A DNA stretch of 64,000 bases from Allacma fusca (lineage: Eukaryota > Arthropoda > Collembola > Symphypleona > Sminthuridae): NCBI GenBank assembly GCA_947179485.1, contig OX359247.1, forward strand, positions 64,531,001-64,595,000, given 5' to 3'. Positions within the stretch are counted from its first letter, which is position 1. Each line of letters opens with the position of its first letter. The notes below the pieces were generated by a model. That model did not search any database. It was not told the DNA's origin and saw only the letters and a program-made list of their open reading frames with translations. Both the position numbers and the translations under genes were made by a program. This document shows, in pieces, positions 39,501-56,200 of this stretch.

Positions 39501-41680
39501 TAAATCAAATGAATCACATTTTAATCCAATGAATCAGATTTAAATCAAATAAATCACATTTAAATCAAATGAATCACATTTAAATCAGATGAATCAGATT
39601 TAAATCAAATGAATCAGATTTAAATCAAATGAATCAGATTTAAATCAAATGAATCACATTTAAATCAAATGAATCACATTTAAATCAAATGTATCAGATG
39701 ACAATCAAATAAATCACATTTAAATCAAATGAATCACATTTTAATCCAATGAATCAGATTTAAATCAAATAAATCACATTTAAATCAAATGAATCACATT
39801 TAAATCAGATGAATCAGATTTAAATCAAATGAATCAGATTTAAATCAAATGAATCAGATTTAAATCAAATGAATCACATTTAAATCAAATGAATCACATT
39901 TAAATCAAATGTATCAGATGACAATCAAATAAATCAGATTTAAATCAAATAAATCACATTTAAATCAAAGAAATCAGATTTGAATCAAATAAATCAGATT
40001 TAAATCAAATGAATCACATTTAAATCAAATGAATCACATTTAAATCAAATGAATCACATTTAAATCAAATGAATCACATTTAAATCAAATGAATCACATT
40101 TAAATCAAATGAATCACATTTAAATCAAATGAATCAGATTTAAATCAAATGAATCACATTTAAATCAAATGAATCAGATTTAAATCAAATGAATCACATT
40201 TAAATCAAATGAATCAGATTTAAATCAAATGAATCACATTTAAATCAAATAAATCACATTTAAATCAAATGAATCACATTTAAATCAAATGAATCACATT
40301 TAAATTAAATGAATCACATTTAAATCAAATGAATCACATTTAAATCAAATGAATCACATTTAAATCAAATGAATCACATTTAAATCAAATGAATCACATT
40401 TAAATCAAATGAATCAGATTTAAATCAAATGAATCACATTTAAATCAAATGAATCAGATTTAAATCAAATGAATCACATTTAAATCAAATAAATCACATT
40501 TAAATCAAATGAATCACATTTAAATCAAATAAATCACATTTAAATCAAATGAATTACATTTAAATCAAATGAATCAGATTTAAATCAAATGAATCAGATT
40601 TAAATCAAATGAATCAGATTTAAATCAAATGTATCAGATGACAATCAAATAAATCAGATTTAAATCAAATAAACCACATTTAAATCAAATAAATCACATT
40701 TAAATCAAAGAAATCACATTTAAATCAAATGAATCAGATTTAAATCAAATGAATCAGATTTAAATCAAATGAATCAGATTTAAATCAAATAAATCACATT
40801 TAAATCAAATGAATCACATTTAAATCAAATGAATCACATTTAAATCAAATGAATCACATTTAAATCAAATGAATCAAATTTAAATCAAATGAATCACATT
40901 TAAATGAAATGAATCACATTTAAATCAAATGAATCACATTTAAATCAAATGTATCAGATGACAATCAAATAAATCAGATTTAAATCAAATAAATCACATT
41001 TAAATCAAAGAAATCAGATTTGAATCAAATAAATCAGATTTAAATCAAATAAATCAGATTAAAATCAAATAAATCAGATTTAAATCAAATAAATCACATT
41101 TAAATCAAATAAATCACATTTAAATCAAATAAATCACATTTAAATCAAATAAATCACATTTAAATCAAATAAATCACATTTAAATCAAATATATCACATT
41201 TAAATCAAATGAATCACATTTTAATCCAATGAATCAGATTTAAATCAAATAAATCAGATTTAAATCAAATGAATAACATTTAAATCGAATGAATCAGAAT
41301 TTAATCAAATGAAACAGATTTAAATCAAATGAATCACATTTAAATCAAATGAATCACATTTAAATCAAATGAATCACATTTAAATCAAATGAATCACGTT
41401 TAAATCAAATGAATCACATTTAAATCAAATGAATCACATTTAAATCAAATGAATCAGATTTAAATCAAATGAATCAGATTTAAATCAAATGAATCAGATT
41501 TAAATCAAATGAATCACATTTAAATCAAATGAATCACATTTAAATCAAATGAATCACATTTAAATCAAATGAATCACATTTAAATCAAATGAATCACATT
41601 TAAATCAAATGAATCACATTTAAATCAAATGAATCACATTTAAATCAAATGAATCACATTTAAATCAAATGTATCAGATG

Positions 41681-44600
41681 ACAATCAAATAAATCAGATT
41701 TAAATCAAATAAATCACACTTAAATCAAAGAAATCACATTTAAATCAAATAAATCAGATTTGAATCAAATAAATCAGATTTAAATCAAATAAATCAGATT
41801 AAAATCAAATAAATCAGATTTAAATCAAATAAATCACATTTAAATCAAATAAATCACATTTAAATCAAATAAATCACATTTAAATCAAATGAATCACATT
41901 TAAATCAAATGTATCAGATGACAATCAAATAAATCACATTTAAATCAAATGAATCACATTTTAATCCAATGAATCAGATTTAAATCAAATAAATCACATT
42001 TAAATCAAATGAATAACATTTAAATCGAATGAATCAGAATTTAATCAAATGAAACAGATTTAAATCAAATGAATCACATTTAAATCAAATGAATCACATT
42101 TAAATCAAATGAATCACATTTAAATCAAATGAATCACATTTAAATCAAATGAATCAGATTTAAATCAAATGAATCAGATTTAAATCAAATGAATCACATT
42201 TAAATCAAATGAATCACATTTAAATCAAATGAATCAGATTTAAATCAAATGAATCAGATTTAAATCAAATGAATCAGATTTAAATCAAATGAATCACATT
42301 TAAATCAAATGAATCACATTTAAATCAAATGAATCACATTTAAATCAAATGAATCACATTTAAATCAAATGAATCACATTTAAATCAAATAAATCACATT
42401 TAAATCAAATAAATCACATTTAAATCAAATAAATCACATTTAAATAAAATGAATCAGATTTAAATCAAATGAATCAGATTTAAATCAAATGAATCACATT
42501 TAAATCAAATGAATCAAATTTAAATCAAATGAATCACATTTAAATCAAATGAATCACATTTAAATCAAATGAATCACATTTAAATCAAATGTATCAGATG
42601 ACAATCAAATAAATCAGATTTAAATCAAATAAATCACATTTAAATCAAAGAAATCAGATTTGAATCAAATAAATCGGATTTAAATCAAATAAATCAGATT
42701 AAAATCAAATAAATCAGATTTAAATCAAATAAATCACATTTAAATCAAATAAATCACATTTAAATCAAATAAATCACATTTAAATCAAATAAATCACATT
42801 TAAATCAAATAAATCACATTTAAATCAAATAAATCACATTTAAATCAAATGAATCACATTTTAATCAAATGAATCACATTTAAATCAAATAAATCAGATT
42901 TAAATCAAATGAATCAGATTTAAATCAAATGAATCAGATTTAAATCAAATGAATCACATTTAAATCAAATGAATCACATTTAAATCAAATGAATCACATT
43001 TAAATCAAATGAATCACATTTAAATCAAATGAATCACATTTAAATCAAATGAATCACATTTAAATCAAATAAATCACATTTTAATCCAATGAATCAGATT
43101 TAAATCAAATAAATCACATTTAAATCAAATGAATCAGATTTAAATCAAATGAATCAGATTTAAATCAAATGAATCAGATTTAAATCAAATGAATCAGATT
43201 TAAATCAAATGAATCACATTTAAATCAAATGAATCACATTTAAATGAAATGAATCACATTTAAATCAAATGAATCACATTTAAATCAAATGTATCAGATG
43301 ACAATCAAATAAATCAGATTTAAATCAAATAAATCAGATTTAAATCAAATAAATCACATTTAAATCAAAGAAATCAGATTTGAATCAAATAAATCAGATT
43401 TAAATCAAATAAATCAGATTAAAATCAAATAAATCAGATTTAAATCAAATAAATCACATTTAAATCAAATAAATCACATTTTAATCCAATGAATCAGATT
43501 TAAATCAAATAAATCACATTTAAATCAAATAAATCACATTTAAATCAAATATATCACATTTAAATCAAATGAATCACATTTTAATCCAATGAATCAGATT
43601 TAAATCAAATAAATCAGATTTAAATCAAATGAATAACATTTAAATCGAATGAATCAGAATTTAATCAAATGAAACAGATTTAAATCAAATGAATCACATT
43701 TAAATCAAATGAATCACATTTAAATCAAATGAATCACATTTAAATCAAATGAATCACGTTTAAATCAAATGAATCACATTTAAATCAAATGAATCACATT
43801 TAAATCAAATGAATCAGATTTAAATCAAATGAATCAGATTTAAATCAAATGAATCAGATTTAAATCAAATGAATCACATTTAAATCAAATGAATCACATT
43901 TAAATCAAATGAATCACATTTAAATCAAATGAATCACATTTAAATCAAATGAATCACATTTAAATCAAATGAATCACATTTAAATCAAATGAATCACATT
44001 TAAATCAAATGAATCACATTTAAATCAAATGTATCAGATGACAATCAAATAAATCAGATTTAAATCAAATAAATCACACTTAAATCAAAGAAATCACATT
44101 TAAATCAAATAAATCAGATTTGAATCAAATAAATCAGATTTAAATCAAATAAATCAGATTAAAATCAAATAAATCAGATTTAAATCAAATAAATCACATT
44201 TAAATCAAATAAATCACATTTAAATCAAATAAATCACATTTAAATCAAATGAATCACATTTAAATCAAATGTATCAGATGACAATCAAATAAATCACATT
44301 TAAATCAAATGAATCACATTTTAATCCAATGAATCAGATTTAAATCAAATAAATCACATTTAAATCAAATGAATAACATTTAAATCGAATGAATCAGAAT
44401 TTAATCAAATGAAACAGATTTAAATCAAATGAATCACATTTAAATCAAATGAATCACATTTAAATCAAATGAATCACATTTAAATCAAATGAATCACATT
44501 TAAATCAAATGAATCAGATTTAAATCAAATGAATCAGATTTAAATCAAATGAATCACATTTAAATCAAATGAATCACATTTAAATCAAATGAATCAGATT

Positions 44601-47160
44601 TAAATCAAATGAATCAGATTTAAATCAAATGAATCAGATTTAAATCAAATGAATCACATTTAAATCAAATGAATCACATTTAAATCAAATGAATCACATT
44701 TAAATCAAATGAATCACATTTAAATCAAATGAATCACATTTAAATCAAATAAATCACATTTAAATCAAATAAATCACATTTAAATCAAATAAATCACATT
44801 TAAATAAAATGAATCAGATTTAAATCAAATGAATCAGATTTAAATCAAATGAATCACATTTAAATCAAATGAATCAAATTTAAATCAAATGAATCACATT
44901 TAAATCAAATGAATCACATTTAAATCAAATGAATCACATTTAAATCAAATGTATCAGATGACAATCAAATAAATCAGATTTAAATCAAATAAATCACATT
45001 TAAATCAAAGAAATCAGATTTGAATCAAATAAATCAGATTTAAATCAAATAAATCAGATTAAAATCAAATAAATCAGATTTAAATCAAATAAATCACATT
45101 TAAATCAAATAAATCACATTTAAATCAAATAAATCACATTTAAATCAAATAAATCACATTTAAATCAAATAAATCACATTTAAATCAAATAAATCACATT
45201 TAAATCAAATGAATCACATTTTAATCAAATGAATCACATTTAAATCAAATAAATCAGATTTAAATCAAATGAATCAGATTTAAATCAAATGAATCAGATT
45301 TAAATCAAATGAATCACATTTAAATCAAATGAATCACATTTAAATCAAATGAATCACATTTAAATCAAATGAATCACATTTAAATCAAATGAATCACATT
45401 TAAATCAAATGAATCACATTTAAATCAAATAAATCACATTTTAATCCAATGAATCAGATTTAAATCAAATGAATCACATTTAAATCAAATGAATCACATT
45501 TAAATCAAATGAATCACATTTAAATCAAATGAATCACATTTAAATCAAATGAATCACATTTAAATCAAATGAATCACATTTAAATCAAATGTATCAGATG
45601 ACAATCAAATAAATCAGATTTAAATCAAATAAATCACACTTAAATCAAAGAAATCACATTTAAATCAAATAAATCAGATTTGAATCAAATAAATCAGATT
45701 TAAATCAAATAAATCAGATTAAAATCAAATAAATCAGATTTAAATCAAATAAATCACATTTAAATCAAATAAATCACATTTAAATCAAATAAATCACATT
45801 TAAATCAAATGAATCACATTTAAATCAAATGTATCAGATGACAATCAAATAAATCACATTTAAATCAAATGAATCACATTTTAATCCAATGAATCAGATT
45901 TAAATCAAATAAATCACATTTAAATCAAATGAATAACATTTAAATCGAATGAATCAGAATTTAATCAAATGAAACAGATTTAAATCAAATGAATCACATT
46001 TAAATCAAATGAATCACATTTAAATCAAATGAATCACATTTAAATCAAATGAATCACATTTAAATCAAATGAATCAGATTTAAATCAAATGAATCAGATT
46101 TAAATCAAATGAATCACATTTAAATCAAATGAATCACATTTAAATCAAATGAATCAGATTTAAATCAAATGAATCAGATTTAAATCAAATGAATCAGATT
46201 TAAATCAAATGAATCACATTTAAATCAAATGAATCACATTTAAATCAAATGAATCACATTTAAATCAAATGAATCACATTTAAATCAAATGAATCACATT
46301 TAAATCAAATAAATCACATTTAAATCAAATAAATCACATTTAAATCAAATAAATCACATTTAAATAAAATGAATCAGATTTAAATCAAATGAATCAGATT
46401 TAAATCAAATGAATCACATTTAAATCAAATGAATCAAATTTAAATCAAATGAATCACATTTAAATCAAATGAATCACATTTAAATCAAATGAATCACATT
46501 TAAATCAAATGTATCAGATGACAATCAAATAAATCAGATTTAAATCAAATAAATCACATTTAAATCAAAGAAATCAGATTTGAATCAAATAAATCAGATT
46601 TAAATCAAATAAATCAGATTAAAATCAAATAAATCAGATTTAAATCAAATAAATCACATTTAAATCAAATAAATCACATTTAAATCAAATAAATCACATT
46701 TAAATCAAATAAATCACATTTAAATCAAATAAATCACATTTAAATCAAATAAATCACATTTAAATCAAATGAATCACATTTTAATCAAATGAATCACATT
46801 TAAATCAAATAAATCAGATTTAAATCAAATGAATCAGATTTAAATCAAATGAATCAGATTTAAATCAAATGAATCACATTTAAATCAAATGAATCACATT
46901 TAAATCAAATGAATCACATTTAAATCAAATGAATCACATTTAAATCAAATGAATCACATTTAAATCAAATGAATCACATTTAAATCAAATAAATCACATT
47001 TTAATCCAATGAATCAGATTTAAATCAAATAAATCACATTTAAATCAAATGAATCAGATTTAAATCAAATGAATCAGATTTAAATCAAATGAATCAGATT
47101 TAAATCAAATGAATCAGATTTAAATCAAATGAATCACATTTAAATCAAATGAATCACATT
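41681..47160. repeat. 2,360- and 1,560-bp higher-order repeats in satellite 2
   Basis: The private AAATCACACT unit after the ACAATC marker occurs at 41681, 44041 and 45601, giving spacings of 2,360 and 1,560 bp. Markers at +240 and +920 (41921/44281/45841 and 42601/44961/46521) follow each. One difference seen is AAATCGGATT near 42661 against AAATCAGATT in the later copies. The 2,360-bp copy equals the 1,560-bp copy plus an inserted segment of about 800 bp (about 43241-44040) that also contains the CACGTT unit seen near 38821 and 41381. Confidence 0.82.
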
Positions 47161-47240
47161 TAAATCAAATGAATCACATTTAAATCAAATGAATCACATT
47201 TAAATCAAATGAATCACATTTAAATCAAATGAATCAGATG

Positions 47241-50200
47241 ACAATCAAATAAATCAGATTTGAATCAAAGAAATCAGATTTAAATCAAATAAATCAGATT
47301 TGAATCAAAGAAATCAGATTTACATCAAATAAATCAGACTTGAATCAAATATATCACATTTAAATCAAATAAATCACATTTAAATCAAATAAATAACATT
47401 TAAATCAAATTAATCAGATTTAAATCAAATAAATCAGATTTAAATCAAATAAATCACATTTAAATCAAATAAATCACATTTAAATCAAATGAAACACATT
47501 TTAATCCAATGATTCAGATTTAAATCAAATAAATCACATTTAAATCAAATGAATCACATTTAAATCAAATGAATCACATTTAAATCAAATGTATCAGATG
47601 ACAATCAAATAAATCAGATTTAAATCAAATAAATCACATTTAAATCAAATAAATCACATTTAAATCAAATAAATCACATTTAAATCCAATGAATCAGATT
47701 TAAATCAAATGAATCAGATTTAAATCAAATGAATCACATTTAAATCAAATGAATCACATTTAAATCAAATGAATCACATTTAAATCAAATGAATAAGATG
47801 ACAATCAAATAAATCAGATTTGAATCAAAGAAATCAGATTTAAATCAAATAAATCAGATTTGAATCAAATAAATCAGATTTAAATCAAATAAATCAGATT
47901 TTAATCAAATAAATCACATTTAAATTAAATAAATCAGATTTAAATCAAATAAATCAGATTTAAATCAAATAAATCACATTTAAATCAAATGAATCACATT
48001 TTAATCCAATGAATCAGATTTAAATCAAATAAATCACATTTAAATCAAATGAATCAGATTTAAATCAAATGAATCAGATTTAAATCAAATGAATCAGATT
48101 TAAATCAAATGAATCAGATTTAAATCAAATGAATCACATTTAAATCAAATGAATCACATTTAAATCAAATGAATCACATTTAAATCAAATGAATCACATT
48201 TAAATCAAATGAATCAGATGACAATCAAATAAATCAGATTTGAATCAAAGAAATCAGATTTAAATCAAATAAATCAGATTTGAATCAAAGAAATCAGATT
48301 TACATCAAATAAATCAGACTTGAATCAAATATATCACATTTAAATCAAATAAATCTTATTTAAATCAAATAAATAACATTTAAATCAAATTAATCAGATT
48401 TAAATCAAATAAATCAGATTTAAATCAAATAAATCACATTTAAATCAAATAAATCCCATTTAAATCAAATGAAACACATTTTAATCCAATGATTCAGATT
48501 TAAATCAAATAAATCACATTTAAATCAAATGAATCACATTTAAATCAAATGAATCACATTTAAATCAAATGTATCAGATGACAATCAAATAAATCAGATT
48601 TAAATCAAATAAATCACATTTAAATCAAATAAATCACATTTAAATCAAATAAATCACATTTAAATCCAATGAATCAGATTTAAATCAAATGAATCAGATT
48701 TAAATCAAATGAATCAGATTTAAAGCAAATGAATCACATTTAAATCAATTGAATCACATTTAAATCAAATGAATCACATTTAAATCAAATGAATCACATT
48801 TAAATCAAATGAATCACATTTAAATCAAATGAATCACATTTAAATCAAATGAATCACATTTAAATCAAATGAATCACATTTAAATCAAATGAATCAGATG
48901 ACAATCAAATAAATCAGATTTGAATCAAAGAAATCAGATTTAAATCAAATAAATCAGATTTGAATCAAAAAAATCAGATTTAAATCAAATAAATCAGATT
49001 TTAATCAAATAAATCACATTTAAATTAAATAAATCAGATTTAAATCAAATAAATCAGATTTAAATCAAATAAATCACATTTAAATCAAAGGAATCACATT
49101 TTAATCCAATGAATCAGATTTAAATCAAATAAATCACATTTAAATCAAATGAATCACATTTAAATCAAATGAATCACATTTAAATCAAATGAATCAGATT
49201 TAAATCAAATGAATCAGATTTAAATCAAATGAATCACATTTAAATCAAATGAATCACATTTAAATCAAATGAATCACATTTAAATCAAATGAATCACATT
49301 TAAATCAAATGAATCACATTTAAATCAAATGAATCAGATGACAATCAAATAAATCAGATTTGAATCAAAGAAATCAGATTTAAATCAAATAAATCAGATT
49401 TGAATCAAAGAAATCAGATTTACATCAAATAAATCAGACTTGAATCAAATATATCACATTTAAATCAAATAAATCACATTTAAATCAAATAAATAACATT
49501 TAAATCAAATTAATCAGATTTAAATCAAATAAATCAGATTTAAATCAAATAAATCACATTTAAATCAAATAAATCACATTTAAATCAAATGAATCACATT
49601 TTAATCCAATGATTCAGATTTAAATCAAATAAATCACATTTAAATCAAATGAATCACATTTAAATCAAATGAATCACATTTAAATCAAACGAATCACATT
49701 TAAATCAAATGAATAAGATGACAATCAAATAAATCAGATTTGAATCAAAGAAATCAGATTTAAATCAAATAAATCAGATTTGAATCAAAAAAATCAGATT
49801 TAAATCAAATAAATCAGATTTTAATCAAATAAATCACATTTAAATTAAATAAATCAGATTTAAATCAAATAAATCAGATTTAAATCAAATAAATCACATT
49901 TAAATCAAATAAATAACATTTAAATCAAATTAATCAGATTTAAATCAAATAAATCAGATTTAAATCAAATAAATCACATTTAAATCAAATAAATCACATT
50001 TAAATCAAATGAAACACATTTTAATCCAATGATTCAGATTTAAATCAAATAAATCACATTTAAATCAAATCAATCACATTTAAATCAAATGAATCACATT
50101 TAAATCAAATGTATCAGATGACAATCAAATAAATCAGATTTAAATCAAATAAATCACATTTAAATCAAATAAATCACATTTAAATCAAATAAATCACATT

Positions 50201-53200
50201 TAAATCCAATGAATCAGATTTAAATCAAATGAATCAGATTTAAATCAAATGAATCACATTTAAATCAAATGAATCACATTTAAATCAAATGAATCACATT
50301 TAAATCAAATGAATAAGATGACAATCAAATAAATCAGATTTGAATCAAAGAAATCAGATTTAAATCAAATAAATCAGATTTGAATCAAATAAATCAGATT
50401 TAAATCAAATAAATCAGATTTTAATCAAATAAATCACATTTAAATTAAATAAATCAGATTTAAATCAAATAAATCAGATTTAAATCAAATAAATCACATT
50501 TAAATCAAATGAATCACATTTTAATCCAATGAATCAGATTTAAATCAAATAAATCACATTTAAATCAAATGAATCAGATTTAAATCAAATGAATCAGATT
50601 TAAATCAAATGAATCAGATTTAAATCAAATGAATCAGATTTAAATCAAATGAATCACATTTAAATCAAATGAATCACATTTAAATCAAATGAATCACATT
50701 TAAATCAAATGAATCACATTTAAATCAAATGAATCAGATGACAATCAAATAAATCAGATTTGAATCAAAGAAATCAGATTTAAATCAAATAAATCAGATT
50801 TGAATCAAAGAAATCAGATTTACATCAAATAAATCAGACTTGAATCAAATATATCACATTTAAATCAAATAAATCACATTTAAATCAAATAAATAACATT
50901 TAAATCAAATTAATCAGATTTAAATCAAATAAATCAGATTTAAATCAAATAAATCACATTTAAATCAAATAAATCACATTTAAATCAAATGAAACACATT
51001 TTAATCCAATGATTCAGATTTAAATCAAATAAATCACATTTAAATCAAATGAATCACATTTAAATCAAATGAATCACATTTAAATCAAATGTATCAGATG
51101 ACAATCAAATAAATCAGATTTAAATCAAATAAATCACATTTAAATCAAATAAATCACATTTAAATCAAATAAATCACATTTAAATCCAATGAATCAGATT
51201 TAAATCAAATGAATCAGATTTAAATCAAATGAATCAGATTTAAAGCAAATGAATCACATTTAAATCAATTGAATCACATTTAAATCAAATGAATCACATT
51301 TAAATCAAATGAATCACATTTAAATCAAATGAATCACATTTAAATCAAATGAATCACATTTAAATCAAATGAATCACATTTAAATCAAATGAATCACATT
51401 TAAATCAAATGAATCAGATGACAATCAAATAAATCAGATTTGAATCAAAAAAATCAGATTTAAATCAAATAAATCAGATTTTAATCAAATAAATCACATT
51501 TAAATTAAATAAATCAGATTTAAATCAAATAAATCAGATTTAAATCAAATAAATCACATTTAAATCAAAGGAATCACATTTTAATCCAATGAATCAGATT
51601 TAAATCAAATAAATCACATTTAAATCAAATGAATCACATTTAAATCAAATGAATCACATTTAAATCAAATGAATCAGATTTAAATCAAATGAATCAGATT
51701 TAAATCAAATGAATCAGATTTAAATCAAATGAATCACATTTAAATCAAATGAATCACATTTAAATCAAATGAATCACATTTAAATCAAATGAATCACATT
51801 TAAATCAAATGAATCAGATGACAATCAAATAAATCAGATTTGAATCAAAGAAATCAGATTTAAATCAAATAAATCAGATTTGAATCAAAGAAATCAGATT
51901 TACATCAAATAAATCAGACTTGAATCAAATATATCACATTTAAATCAAATAAATCACATTTAAATCAAATAAATAACATTTAAATCAAATTAATCAGATT
52001 TAAATCAAATAAATCAGATTTAAATCAAATAAATCACATTTAAATCAAATAAATCACATTTAAATCAAATGAATCACATTTTAATCCAATGATTCAGATT
52101 TAAATCAAATAAATCACATTTAAATCAAATGAATCACATTTAAATCAAATGAATCACATTTAAATCAAACGAATCACATTTAAATCAAATGAATAAGATG
52201 ACAATCAAATAAATCAGATTTGAATCAAAGAAATCAGATTTAAATCAAATAAATCAGATTTGAATCAAAAAAATCAGATTTAAATCAAATAAATCAGATT
52301 TTAATCAAATAAATCACATTTAAATTAAATAAATCAGATTTAAATCAAATAAATCAGATTTAAATCAAATAAATCACATTTAAATCAAAGGAATCACATT
52401 TTAATCCAATGAATCAGATTTAAATCAAATAAATCACATTTAAATCAAATGAATCACATTTAAATCAAATGAATCACATTTAAATCAAATGAATCAGATT
52501 TAAATCAAATGAATCAGATTTAAATCAAATGAATCACATTTAAATCAAATGAATCACATTTAAATCAAATGAATCACATTTAAATCAAATGAATCACATT
52601 TAAATCAAATGAATCACATTTAAATCAAATGAATCAGATGACAATCAAATAAATCAGATTTGAATCAAAGAAATCAGATTTAAATCAAATAAATCAGATT
52701 TGAATCAAAGAAATCAGATTTACATCAAATAAATCAGACTTGAATCAAATATATCACATTTAAATCAAGTAAATCACATTTAAATCAAATAAATAACATT
52801 TAAATCAAATTAATCAGATTTAAATCAAATAAATCAGATTTAAATCAAATAAATCACATTTAAATCAAATAAATCACATTTAAATCAAATGAATCACATT
52901 TTAATCCAATGATTCAGATTTAAATCAAATAAATCACATTTAAATCAAATGAATCACATTTAAATCAAATGAATCACATTTAAATCAAACGAATCACATT
53001 TAAATCAAATGAATAAGATGACAATCAAATAAATCAGATTTGAATCAAAGAAATCAGATTTAAATCAAATAAATCAGATTTGAATCAAAAAAATCAGATT
53101 TAAATCAAATAAATCAGATTTTAATCAAATAAATCACATTTAAATTAAATAAATCAGATTTAAATCAAATAAATCAGATTTAAATCAAATAAATCACATT

Positions 53201-56200
53201 TAAATCAAATGAATCACATTTTAATCCAATGAATCAGATTTAAATCAAATAAATCACATTTAAATCAAATGAATCACATTTTAATCCAATGAATCAGATT
53301 TAAATCAAATAAATCACATTTAAATCAAATGAATCACATTTAAATCAAATGAATCACATTTAAATCAAATGAATCAGATTTAAATCAAATGAATCAGATT
53401 TAAATCAAATGAATCAGATTTAAATCAAATGAATCACATTTAAATCAAATGAATCACATTTAAATCAAATGAATCACATTTAAATCAAATGAATCACATT
53501 TAAATCAAATGAATCACATTTAAATCAAATGAATCAGATGACAATCAAATAAATCAGATTTGAATCAAAAAAATCAGATTTAAATCAAATAAATCAGATT
53601 TTAATCAAATAAATCACATTTAAATTAAATAAATCAGATTTAAATCAAATAAATCAGATTTAAATCAAATAAATCACATTTAAATCAAAGGAATCACATT
53701 TTAATCCAATGAATCAGATTTAAATCAAATAAATCACATTTAAATCAAATGAATCACATTTAAATCAAATGAATCACATTTAAATCAAATGAATCAGATT
53801 TAAATCAAATGAATCAGATTTAAATCAAATGAATCACATTTAAATCAAATGAATCACATTTAAATCAAATGAATCACATTTAAATCAAATGAATCACATT
53901 TAAATCAAATGAATCACATTTAAATCAAATGAATCAGATGACAATCAAATAAATCAGATTTGAATCAAAGAAATCAGATTTAAATCAAATAAATCAGATT
54001 TGAATCAAAGAAATCAGATTTACATCAAATAAATCAGACTTGAATCAAATATATCACATTTAAATCAAATAAATCACATTTAAATCAAATAAATAACATT
54101 TAAATCAAATTAATCAGATTTAAATCAAATAAATCAGATTTAAATCAAATAAATCACATTTAAATCAAATAAATCACATTTAAATCAAATGAATCACATT
54201 TTAATCCAATGATTCAGATTTAAATCAAATAAATCACATTTAAATCAAATGAATCACATTTAAATCAAATGAATCACATTTAAATCAAACGAATCACATT
54301 TAAATCAAATGAATAAGATGACAATCAAATAAATCAGATTTGAATCAAAGAAATCAGATTTAAATCAAATAAATCAGATTTGAATCAAAAAAATCAGATT
54401 TAAATCAAATAAATCAGATTTTAATCAAATAAATCACATTTAAATTAAATAAATCAGATTTAAATCAAATAAATCAGATTTAAATCAAATAAATCACATT
54501 TAAATCAAAGGAATCACATTTTAATCCAATGAATCAGATTTAAATCAAATAAATCACATTTAAATCAAATGAATCACATTTAAATCAAATGAATCACATT
54601 TAAATCAAATGAATCAGATTTAAATCAAATGAATCAGATTTAAATCAAATGAATCACATTTAAATCAAATGAATCACATTTAAATCAAATGAATCACATT
54701 TAAATCAAATGAATCACATTTAAATCAAATGAATCACATTTAAATCAAATGAATCAGATGACAATCAAATAAATCAGATTTGAATCAAAGAAATCAGATT
54801 TAAATCAAATAAATCAGATTTGAATCAAAGAAATCAGATTTACATCAAATAAATCAGACTTGAATCAAATATATCACATTTAAATCAAGTAAATCACATT
54901 TAAATCAAATAAATAACATTTAAATCAAATTAATCAGATTTAAATCAAATAAATCAGATTTAAATCAAATAAATCACATTTAAATCAAATAAATCACATT
55001 TAAATCAAATGAATCACATTTTAATCCAATGATTCAGATTTAAATCAAATAAATCACATTTAAATCAAATGAATCACATTTAAATCAAATGAATCACATT
55101 TAAATCAAACGAATCACATTTAAATCAAATGAATAAGATGACAATCAAATAAATCAGATTTGAATCAAAGAAATCAGATTTAAATCAAATAAATCAGATT
55201 TGAATCAAAAAAATCAGATTTAAATCAAATAAATCAGATTTTAATCAAATAAATCACATTTAAATTAAATAAATCAGATTTAAATCAAATAAATCAGATT
55301 TAAATCAAATAAATCACATTTAAATCAAATGAATCACATTTTAATCCAATGAATCAGATTTAAATCAAATAAATCACATTTAAATCAAATGAATCACATT
55401 TAAATCAAATGAATCACATTTAAATCAAATGAATCAGATTTAAATCAAATGAATCAGATTTAAATCAAATGAATCAGATTTAAATCAAATGAATCACATT
55501 TAAATCAAATGAATCACATTTAAATCAAATGAATCACATTTAAATCAAATGAATCACATTTAAATCAAATGAATCACATTTAAATCAAATGAATCAGATG
55601 ACAATCAAATAAATCAGATTTGAATCAAAGAAATCAGATTTAAATCAAATAAATCAGATTTGAATCAAAGAAATCAGATTTACATCAAATAAATCAGACT
55701 TGAATCAAATATATCACATTTAAATCAAATAAATCACATTTAAATCAAATAAATAACATTTAAATCAAATTAATCAGATTTAAATCAAATAAATCAGATT
55801 TAAATCAAATAAATCACATTTAAATCAAATAAATCACATTTAAATCAAATGAATCACATTTTAATCCAATGATTCAGATTTAAATCAAATAAATCACATT
55901 TAAATCAAATGAATCACATTTAAATCAAATGAATCACATTTAAATCAAATGTATCAGATGACAATCAAATAAATCAGATTTAAATCAAATAAATCACATT
56001 TAAATCAAATAAATCACATTTAAATCAAATAAATCACATTTAAATCCAATGAATCAGATTTAAATCAAATGAATCAGATTTAAATCAAATGAATCAGATT
56101 TAAATCAAATGAATCACATTTAAATCAAATGAATCACATTTAAATCAAATGAATCAGATGACAATCAAATAAATCAGATTTGAATCAAAGAAATCAGATT